DNA of 64,000 nt from Steromphala cineraria (GCA_916613615.1 OU744731.1:58348289-58412288), one strand, 5' to 3'; positions 50,335 to 62,300 are shown, numbered from the stretch's first letter. The notes: generated by a model not told the origin, from the letters alone. Translations and numbers: made by a program.

Positions 50335-50697
50335 ACCATTAGTAACTGTTTGAACTCCTTCTTTTCTTAAGTAAGATAAAACCTTAAAGCAACTTTCATC
50401 AAAGTCTCTTTGCTTTGATGTTAATGGATTATAGACTAATACAAGAATAAATAGCTATACAAGAAGTATATATCTTTCAATTTGTATTTCGATTGAAAAC
50501 CAGTTTTTTCAACAGACATAGTTTTTTATTCATATTGTGTCAAAATTGAACTAAACGAAGGGAACATCCTTATAATACAGTCACATAGAATAACATATCT
50601 GTGCCTGGCTGTGTGTGTGTATGTGTGTGTGGATTCACATGTTAACAAACTCTAACGATAGATACAAATGAACGAAGTGTCATATCTCTAAATAAAT
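50335..50697 (+). repeat. Direct repeat R2
   Basis: Second copy of 48733-49105, about 1.6 kb downstream in the same orientation. It differs by scattered substitutions and a short deletion after ttcttaagtaag. Confidence 0.9.
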
Positions 50698-53600
50698 TTA
50701 TTTGAACGAATAATATTTTGTTGTATAACTAGTGTATTGTTAAAAACAGTTCAAAACACTCAAAGGTATTAACGAGGAAATGATGTCCAATGTGCAATGG
50801 TATGACTAACACTCCAGCAATAATTGTCTCGTGGTCGCAGTTGCTAAGAGACCATGCCGATCGAAATTAGATGACGTCGCAACACTGCTCAAGTCTGGCA
50901 GTTTTGCACGTTAATCATCACATTTCCTATCACAAAAGCATTTAAAAATTATAATAGTTATGGTTTTGTTTGATATCACATATCTTTTATCTGGGGACGA
51001 TATTAATCCCATATATGTCAAGTCAATTTATGATAATAACAACGTAACGTTCTTAGTACAGTTTCTGGCAATTTATCAAACTATAACAGCAAAATACTGA
51101 GACAGGTGTCCCTATATTCATGGATATCTTGTGTCTTAGCCATTGAAGATTATAAAACACGAATTCCCTAAATAAAAACAATCTATTGAGATCATTGTTT
51201 CCACAATGAGTAGCGCTCTTAACGTGATAGCTAATCTTCACATCATTAACCGACACTAAATGCAGATGACAGCCTCTTGTTGACATCCAATTTGTGATAA
51301 TGGCCATACAAAGTAACATTTACTATTTCAGGCATCGTTTGGTAGTTATCGTCGATAACCATCTTGACTCAATGACCAAGCATTAATAAACCCTACGGTA
51401 AACATATCCGTGACAATAGGCAATAAAACCAGGACAGTAAGACAAAAATACCCTTTGGAGACAGCTTAACTGTGACTCGTTGTCTAAAATGATGAATTTG
51501 ATATCAGATTGTTTAACATTCATAAGACTTTAAATCCTATTTTGATATAAATGTCCACATTTAATAGCTTAGAAGTTATCTCACAAATGTAGGAAAAATA
51601 GATTGGCATTTCGGGTTTAAATGTTTGATTTTTGAAATTTTGTAAAACGAATTGCAGTTACTATCTCGGAGATATGTAATTAACTGTCAATAACACGAGA
51701 GAAATAAGTTGTCTTTGCTCTTATTTTAAGTAAAACATAATTCACTTTATAATCCGTGCTAGTGTACTCCTTGGTATAACTAAGTATCTCAACAATCGTT
51801 GTTAGTGTATTGAAGTTTAATTATGCGAATTCCAAATGAGTTCACCAAAAGTAACAATTTGAATAATATAATATATTATGTCATAATAAATAGACAGTTG
51901 TAAACCTTTCAATATTATTTTAAAAAATAATGTACCCTTACAATTATGTTTCCTCTTTTCCATTTTGAATAACAGCCAGCAGATTCCTTACGAATTTAAC
52001 TCGTACTTCAAGAAAACTGTTTGCTCTCACCATACTGAACAGCTTTAAGAGATATCTCTAAAAGACATCTCCCAATATAGCCAATATATAGCCAACGTCT
52101 TTATAAGAGATCTTTTGAAAGAACAATTCGATACGAAAATATTTCTGCATCCTGTTGCATAAATCTCTTGCAAATATTTTCATCTTTTTATATAAATATA
52201 ATCTGAATTATTTTTCTTTATGTGTTCTAAAAATTTATAATTTACTGTCAAAGCAGCTACAAAAATAAACAGGTATATATTTAACAGCTGTGTAGACTGA
52301 GTGTAATGAGGATGAACATCCTAATCCAGGGACTCATAACAGATTTAGGCCAATGTCACACCATTTTCATCTCCATCGATACTCTAAGCAGAGACCAGCA
52401 TGATGAGCACTACCCACACTTGAAATGCAATGTTTTGCAATGTGTTGTGTCTTGTCTAATGTCATTACTTATTCCAAGGACAATCGTGGCATAAAAACAC
52501 ACATTCTGATGCATAGAAATGTCATCTTTAATTAGTGTTTCTTGTAGAGATACCCAGCTGAGTGAGGGCTTGTAAACAAACTGGTTTATACATTATCTGA
52601 TTTCAATTTACATTAAGTCCTATTTTTGACCGTTCATGTTTTGTTTTTAAAAAAAGAGGATTTTAGAAATTATGTAATTCTCATGGTGAAAATGTATATA
52701 AGTAATCTGAAAGAACGTAAATGATGACATAAGAAAGTTTCAACGCAATGTTGCTATGATGACGTAAAATAGTCCACAAAAATATACACAGTAGATCAAT
52801 ACAAGAGTTGATGTATTTTACGTTTTCAGAGATTGTTGGTTGATGAGAAGTCTATCATCCAGACCCTATATAGTAAAAATATTAAATTGAAGACCAACCA
52901 AGTCTAGAAAAGTATAACAAATCTTGATTGCTCAGCTTTAGGAAGTTATAGCATCTTTACATGATTTGTTTAAAAATATTGTCAATATTGAAAAAAATAC
53001 TTCTGAGACTAAATGTTAGTCTAGTTGATGAGTTGATTAACAAACTATCTATTCCCTAATTTTTGCCAATACATATTGATATTATATAAGTATATTCCTT
53101 TTGGTGACAGTCTGCAATGAAAGAGGGGTTGATTATGCAGATTGAGTGAGTTACTGTTTTACGCCGCATGGGCAATAATTCAGGCGTTCATTATGTAGAA
53201 AAAAACAATTAAGATGTAGACACTGATATATCAAGTCTATTTGTTTGTACCACATGTGTTAAATGAATAAATAAGCTTAATAATTCATTGTTTTAAACAT
53301 ATTTTATTCACTTGGAAAAGGATTGGGAACAAGTTATCCAACTTAAAATACCCTCAGCTTAGAATGTACATATATAATTTACAGTTATATACACAGCAAA
53401 ATTACAGATGGTGAACAAGAACAAAGTATAAAGTGATATAAAAAGGGGGAAAACATTAAAATGCTAATTAAATCTCTTAGTTTCGAGATTGTGGAAGGTA
53501 TGCACTTACTATTTTGGTAGCTTTAATAATCTTAATTCTTGTTTTCATTTTTCATAAACTATAACTTTGTATATTGTTTACTTGTAGTTAATCATTACTT

Positions 53601-54793
53601 CTAATCCTACAAAACAGCGTCCGACTTTGATGTACATCATGTACCGTCGACTGTTTAACGCGACATTTCTTGTATTTGAATTTTAAACACGCTTCATTTG
53701 TGATGAATAATCAACTGACTTATAAATTGTGTTGCATTTCTTTACCTTGGTAAACAATATATTACACAACACATTGTGTCATAACTTGGCTCTTCAGCTT
53801 CAGCTTCTCTATAACTATTCACATATACCAGCAACTTTTTGAAGCATAAAATCACAGAATGGGTTTCGTAAATGTTTTAGCATTACATGATTTATTCCTT
53901 TAAAGGTTTCCTTAAATGTGATTTTACCTATTAGAAAGGACTATTGAAATGTCAGACATAAAAGAGTCATGATCAAAAACTTACTTCTTTATTTAAAAAT
54001 GTCAATTATAACCAATGTTGCAGAATCTACTTATATTTTACTGGTACCAAACCATATTGTATTACCAAACCATGTTGTGTAACTTCAAAGCGATATCAAA
54101 TCACAAGTTCCTACGTCACTGCACAAATTATTCAGAAATAAACCAGGGTCCTCAAGTTATTATATGGCCATCTTCTGTCATGAATAGATGTAGCCTACAT
54201 AAAGAAGCAATAGTAATAAAGGAAAAAACATCATTTTTTTAAACACTAGATGTATATATAGCCTGCAGGCGTAGGAAGAGGTTTATACAATGGGAAAAGT
54301 TATTTAATCATATTTGTTGAACAAAACTTAAACTTTTAAAGAGAATATATAACTATCAAAGCATGATACCTGCTTCAAAACTGGATACGTATAGAGTTTC
54401 TGAAGCAAAGTGTTCAGGGTATAATGCACATTGTGAATCCATTAAGAAACTGCTGATCGGCGAATTTTTTGGAATATTGAGAAGAGCGTACAAGCATTGT
54501 TTTCTTGTTGAAATTTTTAAATGCAACGAAACCCCTTATGCTTACCTGACACGCCAAAGTACTTTTCTGGTTGCAGAAATGAAACTTTTCAAAAAGCTTT
54601 AATTCAATAAATCACACATTTAATGAAACATCAATTTCAATTGATTTTATTTAGGACCAGTAAACTTATAACAAAATTAAAAGATAATGTAACGAAGAGG
54701 CACAACACACATCGTCGATATAAGAAGAAAAAGAATAGAAAGAAGAAACAAAATATTGATATGTTTTTATTGAAGATCTAACAATGCAGTATA
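50698..54793. other. Four kilobases with no gene recognised
   Basis: AT-rich DNA. Frames of 60-90 codons (51053-51319 minus, 52306-52494 plus, 54015-54242 plus, 54363-54602 plus) have no recognisable motif, splice context or paralogue in the window. Confidence 0.4.
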
Positions 54794-54797
54794 TTAA

Positions 54798-54989
54798 AGG
54801 GGCAGTAGCACGTTTTTAGGGGGAAGATAAGGTGATGTCAGGAAAATGAAAATGAATGGTTCCAATCGAAAGACAATGTATTTAAACTAAATGGAGCAGT
54901 AATTAATCAACTATATGATGTAAAGTTTAGCCATGCGATGCCTTTTTCTTACACAAAATTAATTAAAGGTGTTCACACAAAATTGCCTT
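54798..54989 (-). mobile_element. Truncated MITE, AGGGGCAGTAGCACG family
   Basis: TTAA (54794-54797) is followed by the intact terminus AGGGGCAGTAGCACGTTTTT. The sequence is then the reverse complement of the right half of the 63351-63706 copy, stopping after gttcacacaaaattgcc. The other terminus is missing. Confidence 0.85.
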
Positions 54990-54994
54990 TAAAG

Positions 54995-56850
54995 GAAATG
55001 CTAAATAATAAGATTCATATCTAAATACACAATACAGAGATGGAGATAATTATGGCAATTACTTAAAAGCAATAAGGCGTCAAAATTAGAAATTATTTTT
55101 TTCTGCTAAAAATATTTTATTGATAATTTCGGTAATATTTTGGCAAGAATATATCATATTTGTTAACGTTATGCAATATTCTCTCTTTTTATGTAGAAAT
55201 ATCTTCTAAATAATGTTTAAAACATACAGACAAATTTGATTTTTTTCGATAAGTGTTTGAAAATCTTTGTCACATGTGTGCGTGTATGAATATGAGTATC
55301 ATCTGTAAACGTCTGATCGGAAAACGTATTTTCTTCATCTTAAAAACAATAAAAAGTTGTCAGATTGATAGTGTAGTAAATCGGCCCTCAGGGAATACCT
55401 ATTACATGATAGTTGCACAAACTTGAAAACTATGAAACCGACTTTCAACTTTCATTAGTAGTATAATAAGATCGTGTCAAAAAAAGTTTCAAATGTGTTT
55501 ATAAAACAACCGTAAAATGCTGATCACGTACATGTCAATGTTGGTTTCTATCAAATCTAAATTGAAAAATGGGAAATAACAGTTTAATTTCACAGTTAAA
55601 TGCTTCAAAAAGATCAAAAGGAATCATGTTTAAATGACGTAAAATATCTTCTGGACATCATACAAATACTGATGAGAATAAAATTAATCGAGCTTTTATC
55701 TAAATCTATATGTAATTGAAAGAATATCATTTTTCCATGATTAATGCAATTCGCTTGAGTGTTCTTCGTCTTAGTTAATCAAACTAATTTATCAAGCTTT
55801 GCTTTTCAGATGGATTATTTGTTCGCTCAAATTCATTTCAATAAGAAAAACAATACAACACTTGCTAAAAACTGCTTATTCGTATGCATATTTGTTAAAA
55901 TGATTGGATCACTATGAAATAGTTAAGCTTTCCTACACTTTCTTGCAAAGAGGACATCTTTTTGAAAACAGTGAAATAACAAATGGTGCAAAATCCCGTT
56001 TGTCAGAAGGATGCAAAACAGGCCAAAAATATAGTGGGTATAAATGTTTGAAACCGAGGCAATGATGATATGGTTAATTACAATCTATGAACATTTTCAT
56101 CGGACCATTTCTTTACTGTGAAGTAGAAAGCTTAGGAGAATTACAACCTAATTAATCATACTCTACTTTACGATGCAAATCAAATAATAACTCAAGGCAA
56201 AAATTAGCAAGAAATGGTATTCCATATTCAATTTTTCTATGAATTGTAAAACAATAAAAAAAATCCAAACATTGCCTCGGGAAGTCAATATTCTAGTATT
56301 TTTTCTTATTAACTGAAAGTAAGTGTAGTTCTTGTTGAATGATAATTACCTATTTGCCGAGGGAACATGGTTATAAAAGCTTAAATTAAGAAATGTATAT
56401 GAACAAAATTCACCATTCCATAACTGTTTATTTATTCTTCATGGTCATTGACGCCATTCCAGCTATATTGTGAGCAAGGAGGAGCCAATGACACATAAAA
56501 CAGCATGATTTAATTTTTAAAATCTGGGTCTATTTGTAGTATAAGCGGAGTAGGGGCCCAGTAAATATCACTTTATTTGGACCGCCATATCAAACAAAGA
56601 CAGGTTGTAATTATGTTCTTGATCATGTTACTTATGTGTTATCATAAACAACGACTGTAATAAATGTTTCAGGAGATGAAGTAGTTAATCGAACACAAAA
56701 TCTTAACATCATTACATTATATCACATGAAAGTTATCTTAGGAATTGTAAAGTTCATTTGTGCTAGAAACGTTAGCTTGATCTACAGCTGCTTAATATTC
56801 CCTTTCCTGATAAAATTATAAGTTTGTGAGTTTTTAATTTGTAACTATTA
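54995..56850 (+). repeat. Second duplicated unit, copy F1
   Basis: 55060-55200 matches 57010-57130, 55270-55420 matches 57610-57770, 55790-55870 matches 59520-59590, 55900-56290 matches 59640-60080, and 56430-56660 matches 61960-62290. Order and orientation are identical, so F1 and F2 are a tandem duplication. F1 is the compact version and serves as the empty-site reference for the insertions in F2. No gene. Confidence 0.8.
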
Positions 56851-58166
56851 TATATCAGATTACAGATTGGTGTACATTTTACTCCAATGCATATGGGCCT
56901 GTCCCCTCATCTGCAATAAACAGCTTTGACCTTCTTTGAGAGATAATTTTACATATTGATCAATAAGTAAAAGGTTCATTATATACATATACAGTACACT
57001 TTTGGAATTTACCCGAAAGCAACAAGTCGTCAAAATCAGTTTTTTTTCTGCAAAAACAATTTTAGTTATCATACTTTAACAAATTTCCATCAAGAGTAGA
57101 CCTTATTTGTTAACGCTATGCAATATCTTTGAGTTTTTTTTGAGAAATCCTTAGCAACAACACTGTATTATTCGGAATTATACGTACAAATGCTAAGAAG
57201 CCATATATGAAAGTAATAGAGTAGCCCAAACCATCATGTGTTTTTCAGAAAAGTATAGTTAAGTTAAAGTTATATTATAGTCAAAGCACGAGGCCGAAAT
57301 ATACTCCAAAATATACACGCATTTTTGTAAATCACACACGGCCGCAAATTGAAAATCCCGATCATGGCCATGGCTAGCGATGTCATACGCGATTGTAAAT
57401 GACGTCATTGGCCGTTGCTTCATGAGGTCAATTAAAAACTATACTTTATTGTGCAATGAAAGGTAGGCAACGCCTTTGATCTTTACGGGAAGAATACTAA
57501 ATGTTGACAGATAGGATTCTCTAAAATCAAATGTATAATATGTATTAAATGTATAGACAAATCTTCTAAAATAATTATTTTAATCATACTAAGTAACTTA
57601 AAGTTTGTGCATCATTGTTTGAAATCCTTTGCTAAATGCGTGCATGTATTGACATTAGTATCGTCTGTAAACATCTGATCGAAAGTATTTTTCTTCATCT
57701 ACAAGAGCAACGTTTTGGAAAGAAAAATTGTCAATAAATCGGACCTCATGGACTACCTGTTAAATGATAATTGCGCTAAAATGTCATTAGCAACTTGGTG
57801 AGATTGTCAAATGTGTTTATATAACAACTGTTAAATGCTGATCACGTACCGCTCAACTTTCATTCCTATCACATCTAAATGTCAAATAACAGTTTCATTT
57901 AAGAATTAAATGCTTCAGTAACAGTTGATGGTATTTTGTATTGCTGTAATCAGACCGAAATACCCTGTGGACTTCAGAAAAATACTAATGAGAATTAAAT
58001 TAATCGAGCTTTTATCTAAATGTTTATGTAGTTGATGGAAAATATGATTTCTTCATTATCAAGGCATATCGCTTGAGTGATGTTTGTTTTAGTAGCATGT
58101 TACGCTTGAATTTATTGTTCTGTGTTTTTATGACGAAAAATGGTTGCAATCGTCTGATTATATACA

Positions 58167-58594
58167 CACTGTGTATAACCGTACACCGGAACAAGCGAGG
58201 TGTACGGAGTAGAAATGTTACTAGCGAGGTGCGTGATGGCAAACGGGATCACTTTAAAAGCAATCAATGCCGTTTCAACAACTTTTTCTATGTTATTATC
58301 ATGTCAATAGCTTTCTGAGACATAACCATTTAATGTCATATCCTGTTCATAGTCAGAGATAGCAAATATGTTACTAACAACAGCATTACTTGCAACTGTC
58401 ATTGTTCCTGTCCCTTGGATACAGAATGACAAGCACATACATTTTACTAAGTATGTGTGCTAAAATTACCACATGATGTTCATTATTTGAAAGTTATGAA
58501 GTAAAATATTACCTAACTTTCGATTTTGGCTCCTCGCTAGCAACAGTTCTCCGTCGTACACCTCGCTAGTTCCGGTGTACGGTTATACACAGTG
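58167..58594. mobile_element. 428-bp MITE with CACTGTG termini and 5-bp target duplication (Transib/RAG-like signature)
   Basis: The left arm begins CACTGTGTATAACCGTACAC and the right end is its reverse complement. The inverted repeats extend about 40 bp with one mismatch, then more loosely to about 63 bp. The flanks are ATACA at 58162-58166 and 58595-58599. CAC-type heptamer termini with 5-bp duplications are the hallmark of Transib and RAG-like transposons (consensus CACWATG; RAG heptamer CACAGTG). No transposase is inside; the frame at 58073-58318 only overlaps by chance. The superfamily is inferred from ends alone. Confidence 0.75.
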
Positions 58595-59079
58595 ATACAG
58601 CCATTCCATGACGTAGTGTTCACTTATGAGTGTAACATTCTAACAGGAAGTAATGCCGGAAACCCTAATGATCCTATTTACTAAACAATTGAAGTTATCC
58701 TGAGGAAATCTTTTTACAACTTATTCACTCAAACGTTCTCAATTTGAAATCAGGAAGGCTGATTTTTAAGTTTATTTAAAGTAAAGGAAGAATGGCAGTT
58801 GATAATCTAGTATGGATCGGATGATGACGAGAGAAACATTTTCTCATTTTTATTTGAAGTGAAAAAAGATGGTGTTGAACATATTTAAACGCTCTTGTAA
58901 GTTTCAATGGAGGACGTGATCCATTGGTATAAACTGAAAACTGTCATGTTTCATCAAAATAATATGTTCCTAGCAGAGGAACTTTTGAATACATGTTATA
59001 TTACATTTTATTACTCTCCCGTTGAAGATATTGCTGCTTAATAAATCAACCAAGTTATTACACTATGTATCATAACATC

Positions 59080-59365
59080 GCGCGCTGACCGAATGACGTG
59101 ACGTAATAATGACGTCACAATTGTTAAGTATGACGTCATAATGTCAGCGGGCCGGCCGCGACAGTCATGTTGGCGACTTTCTTTGTATTTTTACGATGTT
59201 ATTAAGTAAGTAATAAAGAAAATACTAAACTCGGACACGTTTCATAACATTTTTTTGCAACTCGTGAATGGTATAGGTATTTAACTCGCTTTCGCTCGTT
59301 AAATACCAATCCATTCACTCGTTTCATAAATATGTTATGAAACGGGACGTCGTTTAGTATTCTCT
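59080..59365. mobile_element. Foldback element: CRE cluster, GC block and about 150-bp hairpin
   Basis: TGACGTCA at 59110-59117 and 59131-59138, plus a near-match at 59094, are followed by gcgggccggccgcg (59147-59160). Then comes a long imperfect hairpin from about 59226 to 59362. Its outer arms are aatactaaac and gtttcataacat, with an inner GGTATTTAAC/GTTAAATACC around a cgctttcgctc loop. These are the same modules as 42441-42720 in inverse order. Termini are not defined. Confidence 0.6.
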
Positions 59366-60391
59366 ATATACGAAACAAAGGACAACCACTCTTTTCCTTG
59401 TTTCAATGGTTGCTCGATTCCTATTTACGTGCACTGGCGGTTTTTATCTTTTTGAAGAAATCCATGTCAGAAGTAATTGACATGTGGTAAAAGTATTTTT
59501 ATTGGTGTTAATTAACCTCATTTATTATGCTAGGTTTTTCAGATGGATTATTTATTCAAATGTATTTCAATAGGAAAAACAATACCAGGTGTCATTTTTT
59601 TTCTTTACTTTGTATTTGTCTTTGCCAAAAAGTGTTCATAATAATGCATCTTTGTTAAAATAATTGGATCGCTGAGAAATGATAAAGCTATCTGACACGT
59701 TCTTGTAAAGAAGACATACCTTTTAAAACAGTGGAATAACAAATGATGCTAATTTCTTTTTTAAGATGGATGCAAAACATCAAGAAATAGTGCAAAGCAG
59801 TAAAAGTGGTACATTGAAACCAGGGCCATGATAATAGGGTTAATTTCAGTCTATGTACATTTCATAGGACCCTGATCTTTGTTTTGTAAAGTCGAAAGAT
59901 GTAGCACGCCGTATGTGTATCAGCTTAGAATATATTTAAATTTATACTCTACTGTACGATAAAAATGAAATATTAATATTATTTTCCTCAAATAAAAATT
60001 GCGAAATGAATGGTATTTCATATTCTATTGTCGCTATTCAATACGAAAACAATGACAGTTGCCAACAATGCCTCGGGAAATCATGATTCCAGTAACTTTC
60101 CTTATAAACTGTAAGTGAATTTCATTTCCGAATGATGATTGAATATTTCGCCGGGGGCAGTATTATTAATATCTCAATGTTTAAGAACATGCTCAGAAGA
60201 CACATTATAATTATATACATGTAAATATGTTACAGTAAATCTGTGAAATCAGTAAATACATGTATTTACTAACAAATTTAGTAAATACACGTAATAACTG
60301 TTTCACTCGGTACATACACGTATTTACTAAAATTAATAGGAAATACATGTATTTACTGAAATCAGGAGTATATTTTTTCAAACATTTACTG

Positions 60392-60515
60392 AGCAGGTTT
60401 AGTAAATGTATGTAACAATGATGAAAGTAAACCTGCTTATATCTTGATTGGTGAGTTGAAAGCTCACTTCACTAATCAGCTTATCAACCGATTAATCAAG
60501 GCATATAAGCTTAGT
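60392..60515. promoter_or_regulatory. Nested inverted repeats upstream of the integrase relic
   Basis: AGCAGGTTTA pairs with TAAACCTGCT (60392-60437). gcttatatcttgattgg pairs imperfectly with ccgattaatcaagg-catataagc (60435-60511). They lie between the palindromic arm and the ATG, where a promoter or transposase-binding site would be expected; function is inferred. Confidence 0.35.
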
Positions 60516-60562
60516 TGTGTCACAAAAAACTTTACAAGTCTTACCTTTAACTGTAAACAATC

Positions 60563-61324
60563 ATGACATCTGATTTTGAAGAGAAATTCAAGAGTGAATT
60601 GTATAAACGGCACAATGATGGGAAATGCCTTTTGATCCCAAAGGACGAATATTACCTGCTGTTGGATAAGTAAAAAGTGCAGCTGCAGAAAGCGGGAAAA
60701 AGTCAAGATCTGATTACTACTTATTGTCAAAGTAAGTAATATTTTTTGCTTTTATGACACAATACATTTGAATATTTTAGTTCAAACTATGAATTATATT
60801 CTATCATGTCAACACATTTGAAAAATCTAAATCACCAGACTGATCATTATTCTAAATTAATTCTCTTTGTTTTCAGATATGAAATTTTGCAATGTGGGGA
60901 TGTTGAAAAACTGATAAGAAAGAAGACGGAACAAAATGACAATCCGGTTTATTATGCAACAATTGAAGAAACATACGACATAGTAAAACGTGCTCAAATT
61001 GCAACAGGGCATGGTGGTCGAGACCGAATGTTGAACGAACTGCAGAAGAAATATGCCAACATTACCATTAAGACAATTGAATTATACAAGTCATATTGTG
61101 TTGAGTGTCAACAAAAACGTAAGAGACCAATGACAAAAGGTGTTGTTGTCCGATCTATCCTAGGTCTGCAGTCACGGGACAATCTTATTCTGGTGGTCCA
61201 AAGTTTCACCAAATGCTTCTGCTCTGGCCCAAAGAGATGTCAGACAAACCGATGCAAATGTTTCAAATCAAAGCTATTGTGCAATTCCAGATGTCACAAT
61301 TGCCTTAACTGTTGTAACAAATAA
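60563..61324 (+). pseudogene. KRBA2-like integrase relic: H2C2 zinc domain and Cys-rich tail, DDE core deleted
   Basis: Exon 1 is 60563-60731, with ATG at 60563 (EEKFKSELYKRHNDGKCLLI). It contains a one-base loss near 60671 that creates TAA; the shifted frame continues SAAAESGKKSRSDYYLLS. A GTAAGT donor (60732) and TTTTCAG acceptor (60876) define a 145-nt intron, and exon 2 resumes in frame at KYEILQCGDVEKL. Exon 2 carries the H2C2 integrase zinc-binding domain (H/GHGGRDRMLNELQKKY, CVECQQKRKRP). Directly after TKGVVVRSILG it jumps to the Cys-rich C-terminal domain (CFCSGPKRC, NRCKCF, SRCHNCLNC). The roughly 300-residue DDE core expected between them is gone, so it cannot catalyse transposition. 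An AATAAA signal overlaps the stop codon. The retained ends could still bind DNA. Confidence 0.85.
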
Positions 61325-61405
61325 AGCTGTGTTGTTTTGTAATGTTTTGTCAAAGTGCCTTTATTAAAGAGAGTGTTTTGTTATATTTCTGTTGTTTGTA
61401 TTTAT

Positions 61406-61745
61406 GGTTAGTAAATACATGTAATTACTGGCCTCCATTTTCAGTAAATACACGTATTTCCTATAAATTTTAGTAAATACACGTATTTACTGAGTGAAAC
61501 AGTAATTACGTGTATTTACTAGAAATTTCAGTAAATACACGTATTTACTGATTTCATAGATTTACTGTAACATATGGTTAGTAAATACATGTAATTACTG
61601 GCCTCCATTTTCAGTAAATACACGTATTTCCTATAAATTTTAGTAAATACACGTATTTACTGAGTGAAACAGTAATTACGTGTATTTACTAGAAATTTCA
61701 GTAAATACACGTATTTATTGATTTCATAGATTTACTGTAACATAT
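61406..61745 (+). repeat. Tandem duplication of the right arm, 2 x 170 bp
   Basis: The unit from ggttagtaaatacatg to the ctgtaacatat edge occurs twice with essentially one substitution (tatttactgattt versus tatttattgattt). The near-identity dates the duplication as very recent or gene-converted. Confidence 0.95.
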
Positions 61746-62300
61746 ATATATGATAAATACGAAATTGTAAATTATCTTATTCAATAACTACTTCTTTAAG
61801 AACTGCAATGAATGTCATAAATTTATAATTACACTGGTAGGTTGCTTTGGATTCATTATACATGAACAATAGTCACAGTTTAGATTATATTAAAAAATGA
61901 CCTATATATCCGAATGAAACTGTTTCATTATGTCTCGGTTACACAACGAAATAAGATAAAAAAAAGCTACAGTCATGGACTCTATTTCAGCTACATTGCT
62001 AGCAAGGAGGGACCAACGATGCATAAAGCTAGCATGAGTTGATAAAAAACAAACTGACGTCGTCGGGTCTATGTTCAATATTACTTTTGGTCGGACTGGG
62101 GCCCAGTTTCTATTGACCACCACGTGACTGGTTTTCAACCAATTGGATTTCAGGAACAATGAGCTTGCATTATAAAAGTGGTTGTCAAGCGCCGATATAT
62201 TATAGACGAAGAGAACTAAGTTGTCAAACAAAGACAGTTTCCATTTCTTGAGTATGTTACTTTATATAATTTATATTTTTTATTCCTATAAAGAACTGTC

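Larger units (their letters stand above)
60228..61742 (+). mobile_element. Internally deleted Ginger/KRBA2-like DNA transposon
   Basis: The ends TGTTACAGTAAATCT (60228) and AGATTTACTGTAACA (ending 61742) begin inverted arms of about 150 bp made of repeated palindromes such as AGTAAATACATGTATTTACT. The right arm is duplicated in tandem (61406-61575 and 61576-61745). ATAT may be a 4-bp target duplication (60225-60228 and 61742-61745), though the surrounding AT repeats make this uncertain. F1 lacks the element. Between the arms lies a two-exon integrase-type gene whose catalytic core is deleted. TGT/ACA termini and a gypsy-integrase-like protein fit the Ginger superfamily. Confidence 0.75.
56990..62300 (+). 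repeat. Second duplicated unit, copy F2, expanded by insertions
   Basis: Homologous to F1 but stretched by about 1.4 kb between 58110 and 59510 (MITE 58167-58594 and the hairpin/CRE block) and by the Ginger-like element at 60228-61742. A GC-richer patch at 57290-57410 with one TGACGTCA (57400-57407) is also absent from F1. Identity to F1 is moderate, so the duplication is older than A/B. Confidence 0.75.

Noticed and set aside
48733..50697. Pair of LTRs of a short retroelement
   Set aside because: No TG..CA ends, primer-binding site, polypurine tract or target duplication, and the spacer has no coding content.
60476..60730. Minus-strand open frame antisense to exon 1 of the integrase relic
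   Set aside because: Shadow of the plus-strand coding exon, whose splice sites and family match are clear.
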